DNA from: Treponema sp.
GTDB taxonomy: Bacteria > Spirochaetota > Spirochaetia > Treponematales > Treponemataceae
Assembly: GCA_017645785.1 (NCBI GenBank)
Contig: JAGCNW010000010.1
Coordinates: 1-64,000, forward strand
DNA: 64,000 nucleotides
Reading direction: 5' to 3'
Every line of letters starts with the position of its first letter. Within the stretch, counting starts at the first letter, position 1. Position numbers and translations under genes: made by a program. Shown here piece by piece: positions 51,267 to 60,300 of this stretch. Under the pieces are notes generated by a model. That model was not told the DNA's origin and did no database searches. It saw only the letters and a list, made by a program, of their open reading frames with translations.

Positions 51267-51440
51267 ATGGCCGGAGCAAGTAAAAACTCTCGTACTACTG
51301 TTGCCACGCAAAAGTTCATGTGCCCCGATTGCGGCGGCGAAATCGTTATGAAGACAATGTTGCAGAACGGAAGACTCAAGAACCTTGCCGAATGCACAAA
51401 GTGCAAGCGCATTGAGAGACGCCCCAAAGACTTCAAATAA
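51267..51440 (+). CDS. Small zinc-ribbon protein (57 aa)
   Basis: 57 residues, MAGASKNSRTTVATQKFMCP onward, with two CxxC knuckles (CPDC and CTKC) separated by a basic loop, typical of a four-Cys zinc ribbon. TTTTGGAGGAATACA is a strong ribosome-binding site, and its own promoter and terminator bracket the gene. The high basic content suggests RNA or ribosome binding. I do not recognise a named family. Confidence 0.85.
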   Translation: MAGASKNSRTTVATQKFMCPDCGGEIVMKTMLQNGRLKNLAECTKCKRIERRPKDFK

Positions 51441-51454
51441 GTCTGTATAAAAAG

Positions 51455-51482
51455 AGCCGCTCGAAAGAGCGGTTTTTTTTTT
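51455..51482. terminator. Bidirectional terminator between zinc-ribbon gene and plsC
   Basis: Hairpin CCGCTC-GAAA-GAGCGG (51457-51472) followed by ten T residues on the plus strand; the minus-strand side has an AAAAAGAG context. Confidence 0.88.
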
Positions 51483-52251
51483 ACGCTTCGGCGCCGCTTC
51501 TCCACTTGTCCAACTGTTCCTGCATAAGGGAGCGGGCTTGGTCCAAGAGAGCCACCTGGTCTTCTTTTGTGGCGGGCGGCGGACACACCTTTAAAAGCTT
51601 GACGCGGTAGTTGATGTTGTGCATGTTTTCCATGACATGAAAAATGTCGTTGATTTTATAGCCGTCGTCAACCACGCAAATTGCGACCGGAAGTTTTGTC
51701 GAGTCGGCGATTCTTCTAAAGCCCGCGCTGTAAAACTTGCTCAGCTGGCCGTCCTTGCTTCTTGTTCCTTCCGGGAAAATTACGGGATTCCACTTGTTGG
51801 CAAGGCAGCGCTCGGCGAACGAATCGATCCTTCGCATTACGAGCGAAGTTCCGCCCCTGCGCGGAATAAAGCAGTGGCCGTGCGACTTGAGCATCGGGGC
51901 GACCATGGGAATCCAGCTTTTGCTTAGATTGTCCTTGGCAACAAAGCGAACGTCGCGGCCGCGGAAAAAGTTCATGTAAATCGGAATGTCCAAAAGGCTC
52001 TGGTGGTTTGAAAGCACTATGAACTGGTCGGGAAGATTTTCAAAATTTTCCTTGCTGAACGAAAGGCGGAATTTTTTGTAAACATGCATAATTACAAAAA
52101 GTCTTTTTGAGCACACGTTCACAATGTAGTCGGAAATCTTATAGCACAAGCCGGGGCAAAATGGATAAAGGAGAGCAAGTCCAATCGAGGGCGGCGCGAG
52201 CATTCCGATCAAAGTTAAGAGAATTAAAAAATTTCCAAGCGCCCTGAACAT
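51481..52251 (-). CDS. plsC: 1-acyl-glycerol-3-phosphate acyltransferase (PlsC-like)
   Basis: 256 residues from MFRALGNFLILLTLIGML. An N-terminal membrane segment precedes the acyltransferase core: the HX4D motif in LSNHQSLLDIP near 85, and FPEGTRSKDG near 165. It makes phosphatidic acid from lysophosphatidate. The ATG at 52251 is chosen because a TTGCAA-17-TAAAAT promoter ends 7 nt before it; an ATG three codons earlier overlaps the -10 box itself. Confidence 0.9.
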   Translation of the reverse strand: MFRALGNFLILLTLIGMLAPPSIGLALLYPFCPGLCYKISDYIVNVCSKRLFVIMHVYKKFRLSFSKENFENLPDQFIVLSNHQSLLDIPIYMNFFRGRDVRFVAKDNLSKSWIPMVAPMLKSHGHCFIPRRGGTSLVMRRIDSFAERCLANKWNPVIFPEGTRSKDGQLSKFYSAGFRRIADSTKLPVAICVVDDGYKINDIFHVMENMHNINYRVKLLKVCPPPATKEDQVALLDQARSLMQEQLDKWRSGAEA

Positions 52252-52258
52252 GCATTTC

Positions 52259-52287
52259 ATTTTACTAGATTTTTTGAATTTTTGCAA
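52259..52287 (-). promoter_or_regulatory. Leaderless-type promoter of plsC
   Basis: Minus-strand TTGCAA (52282-52287), 17-bp spacer, TAAAAT (52259-52264), seven bases, ATG at 52251. Confidence 0.7.
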
Positions 52288-52308
52288 GTGTCGCCAAAGG
52301 GCCTCCCA

Positions 52309-52338
52309 TTGAAAGAAAAGAGCATAATATGGTAGAAT
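52309..52338 (+). promoter_or_regulatory. Leaderless-type promoter of the 671-residue membrane protein gene
   Basis: TTGAAA (52309-52314), 18-bp spacer, TAGAAT (52333-52338), six bases, ATG at 52345. Divergent from the plsC promoter, with the two -35 boxes 21 bp apart. Confidence 0.75.
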
Positions 52339-52344
52339 GAAGCG

Positions 52345-54360
52345 ATGCATTTTCTAAAAGTTCCTATTGCAAAAAAACTTTCATGCCTCCTTGCCTTTTT
52401 GTTTTTGCAGGGACTTTTTTTGCCGACCCTCGCCTTTTCGCAAGAGCTCAGGGGCGCCGCGCTTTCGGACGCGACCGCAAACTATTTAAAGCGAGCCGGT
52501 TTTTCAGCGCAAAAGGCTCCCCTTTCTTCGGCCTTGTTCACAGACTTTCCTTACAACATAACGGTTGACTTTCCCGCAAAGGAGAACGACGGCCGCGCGT
52601 TTTTTTTGATGGCCGCCCAAGAAGACGCTTACGAAAACCAAAAATTTATTTTGGACCTCTTGGACTGGTTGGGGGCGGCGGCTCTTCCATTTGACTTAAA
52701 GGTTGTCCTTACGGCGGGAGACCGGCCGAAAATTTTGGGCAACGAAAAAATGGCCGGCTCGGAAGTTTTCTGCAAAAGCGTCGAAGGCATGCAAAACGCC
52801 GCCGCCCTAATCCTGTCTTTTGACGCAAGGGGCAAGGCGCAAGTTGTTCCAGGCTCGAACGGAAAAGTTTCGCCTTATTATTTTTGCAGGCTTTTGTGCG
52901 ACAGCATGGAAAAAAATTCTTGCCCCTACGCAATTTCCGGAGGAATTTTTCTTTCGCTCTACAGAACAAAATTATTGAAGAACGACTTGATTCTTTCGTC
53001 ATTCATGGACAGGGAAATTCCTGCCGTCACGTTAAGGCTTTGCGACCAAGAGCAATCAAGGCAATTAAGTTCCGTCAAAGATTTCTTTTCCGGCATCGAC
53101 GTTCAAAAAAGCGCCGAATGGAGCCAGCACTACATTCCGATCAAGTTTTTCTCAAAGCGTTACTGGATCGAAGAAAGCGCGGTCATTTACAGCGTGATGG
53201 TTTTTATCGCCGCGGCAATGTTCGCGCTGGCCGACTTTGCCTTTATATTCAGGCGTCGAACAAAGCGCTTGGTTGTAATCAAGAGGCGGGCGCTTAGGTC
53301 AAACTATTTGATTTTTGTCACCGCAATTATAGTTGCGCTTTCATTTCATTTGGGCCAAGGCGTCGCATTGCTTTTCCAAAGCATAGGCGTAAGAAATCCA
53401 ATGGTCTTGTTTGTAATTAAGCTTGCGCCCGCCTTTTTTATCATATCGATGGTTTATCCGCTGGAATTGGGCCGCCATTCCCGCTTAACCACTTACAATT
53501 ACGAATACATTTTGTCCATAAGCGCGATCTTGAACATTTTTATTTTTAGCCTTTTTGAAATAACCTTGTTTTACTTGTTCGCGATTGAATGCTTGCTTTT
53601 GGTCTTGTCTCGCGCCTTCAAGAGCCGCTTTTCGCTCTTTATTTTCTTGACGGTATTCATAACGCCCTACCTTCCCCTGCTTTATTCTATTTTGATTTTT
53701 TCGGACGGACCAAGAATTTACAAGCTGATTTTTTGCGGCTTTAGCCAAAACTTGCTTTTGGCCTTTTTGTTGGTTCCCTTCAACTTGCTATGGCTTAGAA
53801 TCTTGGCCCGCCTTAACATTAAGGCTAAGGACAAGCGGCAAAAGATTTTGGGCTTTTTCGTTACAAGCGCCTCTTGTTTCGCCGGCCTCGCGCTTTTCTC
53901 CACTCTTGTGATTTTTACGCTCAATAAAATTTTCTTTGCCAACGTCGAAATGCCGCGGCCCAAGGCGCGAGTTTTTTACTCAAAGCAAATTTTGAGAACT
54001 GTCGCGCAAGTTTACGACACAGAATATTACGGCGGAAAAATTAGAAGGATTGAAATATCTTCGCTTGAGGACGCTGAGCGCTTGTCTATCACAGTTAACG
54101 GAAAAGGCTCCAATCCAGTTTACTTTTCGGTTTACGACACAATTTCTACGGACAAGACGGCTGAATTCCTTTTGCCTGACAATCCTCCCAAAAAGCTGAA
54201 CATAATCTACACGCCGGGAGCCAGTTCCGAACAAGACATAGTAATCAACGCCTATTACATGGACCATGAAAGCGGCGGACAAAATTGTTTTTGCGAAACC
54301 CTTGTGTTCGAAGCGGAAGGCGACGAAATAAATTTACGGAAGGACGGCGATGGAATTTAA
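52345..54360 (+). CDS. Large membrane protein of unknown function
   Basis: 671 residues. An N-terminal signal segment (LLAFLFLQGLFLPTLAFSQ) precedes a soluble domain of about 260 residues (FDLKVVLTAGDRP, FFLMAAQEDAY). Then come about nine transmembrane segments (residues 280-530) and a C-terminal beta-rich domain (ISSLEDAERLSITVNGKGS). The order resembles membrane-bound M28-peptidase-like proteins, but no metal-binding residues stand out, so this is speculative. It overlaps the dinB start by 11 bp. Confidence 0.7.
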   Translation: MHFLKVPIAKKLSCLLAFLFLQGLFLPTLAFSQELRGAALSDATANYLKRAGFSAQKAPLSSALFTDFPYNITVDFPAKENDGRAFFLMAAQEDAYENQKFILDLLDWLGAAALPFDLKVVLTAGDRPKILGNEKMAGSEVFCKSVEGMQNAAALILSFDARGKAQVVPGSNGKVSPYYFCRLLCDSMEKNSCPYAISGGIFLSLYRTKLLKNDLILSSFMDREIPAVTLRLCDQEQSRQLSSVKDFFSGIDVQKSAEWSQHYIPIKFFSKRYWIEESAVIYSVMVFIAAAMFALADFAFIFRRRTKRLVVIKRRALRSNYLIFVTAIIVALSFHLGQGVALLFQSIGVRNPMVLFVIKLAPAFFIISMVYPLELGRHSRLTTYNYEYILSISAILNIFIFSLFEITLFYLFAIECLLLVLSRAFKSRFSLFIFLTVFITPYLPLLYSILIFSDGPRIYKLIFCGFSQNLLLAFLLVPFNLLWLRILARLNIKAKDKRQKILGFFVTSASCFAGLALFSTLVIFTLNKIFFANVEMPRPKARVFYSKQILRTVAQVYDTEYYGGKIRRIEISSLEDAERLSITVNGKGSNPVYFSVYDTISTDKTAEFLLPDNPPKKLNIIYTPGASSEQDIVINAYYMDHESGGQNCFCETLVFEAEGDEINLRKDGDGI

Positions 54361-57300
54361 CGGAAAAAAATGCTTTTTCCATGTTGACCTTGACGCTTTT
54401 TTCGCTTCCGTGGAACAGCTTGTCCATCCTGAATGGCGCGGAAAGCCTGTGATCGTCGGCGGCCTTCCTGGCGACAGGCGGTCGGTGGTTTCCACCGCAA
54501 GCTACGAGGCAAGAAAATTTGGCGTCCATTCTGCGATGCCTTTGGCAAGGGCCGTTGAGCTTTGCCCTGACGGAATTTACACGCGCGGCAATTACAGCCT
54601 TTACAGCGAATACTCAGAGAAAATCATGTCCATTTTTGGAGAGTTCTCTCCCGACGTAAAGCAAATATCAATCGACGAAGCCTTTTTGGACATGACAGGA
54701 ACGGAACGTCTTTTTGGCGACGCGATTGAATGCGCCAAAAAATTAAAGCAAAGCGTTTACGAAAAGACCGGCCTTACAGTATCTGTTGGAATCGCGACGA
54801 CAAATTACATAGCAAAAATTTCAAGCGGCCTCAAAAAGCCCGACGGCCTTTACGCTGTTCTGCCAGGAAAAGAAGAAGATTTCATGCTTTCGCTCCCCTT
54901 GGAAAAAGTCTGGGGAATCGGATCAAAAACTTTGGAGCGCCTGAGGGCCGCGGGATTCAATTCTACGGAAGACATTCACAAGCATTCCGAAAAATTGCTT
55001 TCAAGCGTTTTTGGAGACGCCACCGCAAGCTTCTTGTACAACGTCGTGCGGGGAATAGAGCCTCCGGGATTTTTGTCCGAGGCCAAGAGCCATTCCGCCG
55101 GAATAGAAAGCACTTACGAATACGATTTGACGGAATGGAACCAAATCGAGCGCGCCCTCCTTTCGCTTTCGGAGCAGCTTATGTTCCGCCTTTTAAGGGA
55201 CAATTTGACAGGAAAAACTGTCGCGATAAAAATTCGTTACGACGACTTTACGACAGTCAGCGCGCAATCCTCAAGCCCGCAAAACGTCACCAGCGTTGAA
55301 GACTTGTTTTCGCGCGCGGTCGCGATTTTTAGAAACAAGTATCAAGCCGGCCGCGGAATTAGGCTTTTGGGAATAACGATAAACAACACAAGCGACGCCG
55401 ATTCCGAAAAACAAAACGAACTCTTTGACTTTGGCGAAAAAAAACGCAAGGCCATCGAAAAGACAATTCTGAAAATCGAGCAAAAAAATCCCGGCTTGGA
55501 AATTCATAAGGCCCGCCTTTTGTCAAAAGACACAAAGGCCTTGCGAGAGAGCCACAAGGCAAAAGGCTTGGCGCTTGTCTTGGCCCTCTTGTCGCTTCTT
55601 TGCCTGCATCCGGCAAAGGCTTATTGCGACGACACAAAGACGATTGACGCAAGCGGCTCAGGTCCGATGGTTGTCGGAAAAGACTTGCCGCCGGAGACTC
55701 TTCCAAAGGGAACGAAGTTCTTGGACTGGAACATCAGGGACAATTCCGTTGAGTTCATCGCGCAGGGCTATTGGGACGCAAAGCTAAAGGAAACCTTGAC
55801 CGCAACATTCGGCTGGGGCAACGATTTTTCTATCTCCTTTGGAACGCCTGTCTTTGTCCAGCAAGTTGACATGACCTTGTGGTTCACCGTAAACAGGCAT
55901 TGGTACTTGGAAGCGGCCTTTGCCGACGAGTTCAACAAAAACACTTTCGCCGCAGGCTACATGAACGGCGAAGGCTACTTTAAGGAAATGCGCGTCGCAA
56001 ACAGAAAGGTTGTCTTTCCGTCAAGCTATTCCGTTGACGACGTAAGCCGGGGAATCGGCGGCGGCGAAAATCAGGCTCCAGGAGCCAGCGTAAAATTCGC
56101 CGACCCAGACGGCAAGTGGACCCTCGACGCCGCCTTAAGATACGACATGCTGTCCTCCCGCGACAAAACTTATTACGGAAAAAATTCCGTCAACGAAACA
56201 AACCGCGCGAAGTCCGCCTACATGACGGGCCGAATGTTCGTCTTCCCATCTTTCGAGGTGACGGCCGCAATCCAAGACGTTTACGTAGAAAGCTATGATG
56301 GCGCCTACAAGGATTCTTGCGGAAGAAAGTACAAGAAGCTTTCGACATCCGACTTCCTTGTAGTTCCGTCAAGAAAGATGCTGGTTCTTTCCGCGTCAGC
56401 AGGAGCGGCAAGAAAGAACGGAGCGCTTCCGGCCGTAGCAGTATCGTTCAACTCGGCCGCCGCGATCGCGACTTGCTTTTCACAGCTGGGAAATTTTGGA
56501 ACGAACACTAGCGCCGGCGTCGGAAGCGGCTTTCTTGGAAACACGCAAAGGGCTTTCGGCCTAAAGGACACTGCGACGGAGCCGGAGCTCTGCCCCAACG
56601 TGGCAAGCTTTTCTTACTGCGGAAAGTCAGGCCAAAACCCGATTCCTGACCCAACCGGCGCCGCTCCCGCGTCGATCGACTCTTGCGGCTTTTTTGGAAG
56701 CCTCGACAACAAGACTGTTTTGTTCGCGCAGCATCCGGCGGGCTTTTCGCCATTTACCGTTTGCTTTAGATACGATTTGGGAGTCAATTCCATCGACGAG
56801 CTTTTGGTTGTTCACGCCGAAAGCGGAAACTCCGAACAAAGATACGCCGCAATCCAAGCGGACGACGACTTGGCCTTGAGCTCTGAAGACTTTTTTGGCG
56901 AAAAGCGGTATTACGCCGACCTTTACGACACGACCGTAAAAAAGACCGACTACGGAGAGGCGGCCATTCGCTATCCATTCTGCGCAAGCTCGCCTGGAAC
57001 TTACTTGGGCTATTCCGACACCGACGACTTGCTTTTGCGCGCAAGGAATTACACTCCTGTAAAGCGCTTTGACATCGGAACGGACGCAGTAAGCGGAACG
57101 GTAATCGTCTACAAAAACGGAGCGATTGATTCCGGCGCCAAATACAATCCCGAAACCGGCGAGGTGACTCTTTCTTCAAGCGTTGGAATGAGCGACAAGA
57201 TTTACATCGTGTGGTTCGAGGATTCCAAATCGTTTGACGCGGGCTCGATTGCGGGAGCGGCCGGCTTTAACTACAACTTTACGGAAAACCTCTCGGGCGA

Positions 57301-60300
57301 CGCGTCTTTGGCAACCCGATGGACTTTGTCGCCGACGACGCAATACGCGGAGGCCAACAAAAGCTATTTCGGCTACGCCACTTTGGCAAGCCGCGTTCAA
57401 TACAAGGACGAAAACTGGCTGGCGCGGAACACAATTTCGGGCACTGTGGAGAACAAAAACACTACAGGCTATTACAAGCTCTTGAGCTTTGACGACAGCG
57501 CGGCGACAACAACATACAACGCGCAAAACGCCGCCAAAAACCTTCCCAAAAATTTCGCTCCCCGCCTAAATCCGCGCCCTTCCGAAAGCGCGTCGTCCGC
57601 CGTGGAATTGGAAATCGCCAAGAATTGCTCGACTGCCGCGCAGAGCGGCTCCAGCGACGCCGCGATAACAGGCTACAAGATACCAGTCCGATGGAACTGG
57701 ACAGGCATTATTGGAGAATGGGCATCCAACGCCATCACGCTTGGAACCGTCGCAATCCCGTCCGCGTCAACATTTTCTTGCGCGCTGCAAACGCCCGCGC
57801 CGATTTCGGGCGACATATACTTGCAGCTTGGCGTAAGCGACGACGACAGCTTTGAGTCAGAGGCCGTTGGCTCCATTCCAACATGGAAAATTTCCGACTC
57901 CACCGCCGCGGACGTCATCGCTCCCTTCAACACAAACAACACAGGCTGGCAAATTATAAAAATCGCCCTAAAGGACACAGACCGCGTCCAATGCGCCAAA
58001 AACAAAAACGCAAGAATTGTGGTCGTAAATAAAAATGGCGCGAAAGGAAGCGGAACAATCTATTTTGGCCCCTACGAAGTCGGATCGCAAGGCGTCTACA
58101 CGATTCAAGACGACGCCTTCATGGTGACAGCCATGCAAACCAGGGTCGCCAATCCCGGCGCGTCAAGATTCAACAAGTCCATGAATTACGCGCAAGAAGT
58201 TTCTTGGTCATCCATCGCCGCGGATGTTCCTGACAATCCGAACATCGTCCTTTACAAGTATTTTAAAGAAAGCGACCACAGCGACTACAACGAAATAAAC
58301 ATGTACTTTAACGTTGACTATTACAACGCGCAAGCGGCCGTTCCCGCAAGCGACGAAAACGGCCTTTCGTTCCTTTTGGACACGGACGCGCCGAGCGCGG
58401 GCTCCGTCGGAAAAATCGCAGTCTACGCAAGGCTCTGCAAAAGCGCCCTTGACCGATGCTCAGGCCCGGGCTGGAGGCTTTTGACAATCGACAAGGCCGA
58501 GAAAAAAATCAAAATTGACGGACTTCCCTTGTCTCCCGGCGAATTCATCTTAATGGTCAACAATTCTGTAATTCCAAGCCGCGCAAAAATAGAATTCAGC
58601 ACGCTCGGCAAAAACGCTTGGCATAAAAGCGGAACGTTCCGCGTTGACGAAATTTTCTTTTCTCAAACCACGCCCCACTTTATCGCGCAAGACAAAAATT
58701 CCGTCGATTGGAAAAACGACGGCGTCTTAGTTGAAAGCAAAAACGGAAATCCGATAATAAGCGACGTAAAGCTTCACGCCGCAAGCCAAGAGAACTTAAC
58801 CTTTTACACCGAAAAACACAGAAATGCCAAGGGCGACATAAGCGCCGACGCAAGCGCGAGCGCGACGATAACAAAAATCGCCCTAAGCGCGAGCGCCGCA
58901 AGGGCCGCAGACGCCTCTTCTGCGATTACAAACGCGTCGCACTCAATTCGCTCCGCCTCGCCGCTTTTAAAGACAATTTCTTTTGACGAAGAATACACTT
59001 TTGACAGAGACTCAAAATCCGCCGTAAAAGAAAACTCCTTGTCCCTTGACTTCAACTCCTTGGGCGCGCCCCTAACCCTCCGCGGCGCGGCAAAGACCGA
59101 TTCAAGCCAATGGTCGCTCAACACAAAGAACGAATTGGCGGCCGGAACAAGGCTGGGCTCAAGCAATTTGGGATACTCGCTCAACATTTCCACCGAAGCC
59201 TCGCAAAAGCTTTTAAAAAGCAGCGGAGAGATTCTTTCCACCGACAATTATTTTGCAACATGGCTTTCGGCGACGCAAAAAGAATTTTCGTTTGGAGACG
59301 CGGCCGCCTCAAAAAGAAAGGTCGGCGCGAAAATCGAAAACACGATTTATTTGCCTTGGGCGTCTCTTACGCCGCAAATAAATTATTCAACAGAAGAAAA
59401 TTATTCCGCCGCCACAAACTATTATTACACCGACAAAAACGCCTTTACGTTCGCGTTCCCCTTTAAGCTAGGAAAAAATTCTTTCTCTGTCTCTTGGAAA
59501 AAAAGCTCCGGCGGCGTGGAAGCGACAACAGTCGGCGGCTCCTATTCCGAAGACATTTGGCAATTGGCAAAAACCTACAGCCAAAGAAAGCATTTCTTTG
59601 CGGCGCCGCCCATTTACGATTTGATAAGCTGGGATCTTGCCAACAGCGTTCACCAAAAAACGGAAGGCCTCGCGCAAAAAGACAGCTTGCAATCCGAATT
59701 CTACACAAGCGAATATGACTTCACGTTCAGCCGCCCCTTGTACGCAGACAAGAGGGATTTTTTTATTCCCGCAAACGTGTCGTTCGCCTTTGCCCGCGAC
59801 ATAAGGGCCGCTCAAACCTTGAGCGACACAAACCAAGCGAAGCTAAAGCTTGGCTGGACTGCCTTCAACATATTTGGAAAAGACGGCTCGATTCCAATCG
59901 CCTCTTGGTTCGAGCAAGACGAATACCTTTCGTCGTTCACAGCCACGGTAAAAATTCCTCGCGACAACCCAAGCGACATAACGCAAGTTTACACAACTTA
60001 CTTGCAGGCGAACTTTTACTTGCAAAAAGACAACGTCCTAAAAACCGGCGCTGAATTTTCTTTTCAAGACTTGAACAACTATTCGATAAAAGGAACGATT
60101 GCGTGGAAGCGGCTTGGAAAGACCAGCCCAATATCGGCTTTGGCGCGAGTCATGTTCAAGCGGCTTAGGGAGCAAGAAATCCCGATCATTCGAAGCGACA
60201 GCATAAACTGTTCATGGAGAAGCGCGTCCAGCTTAAATTCAAGCAAGACAAAAAAGACTCATTCATACGAGTACATTCACAGCGCGGACTTCCAATTCGC

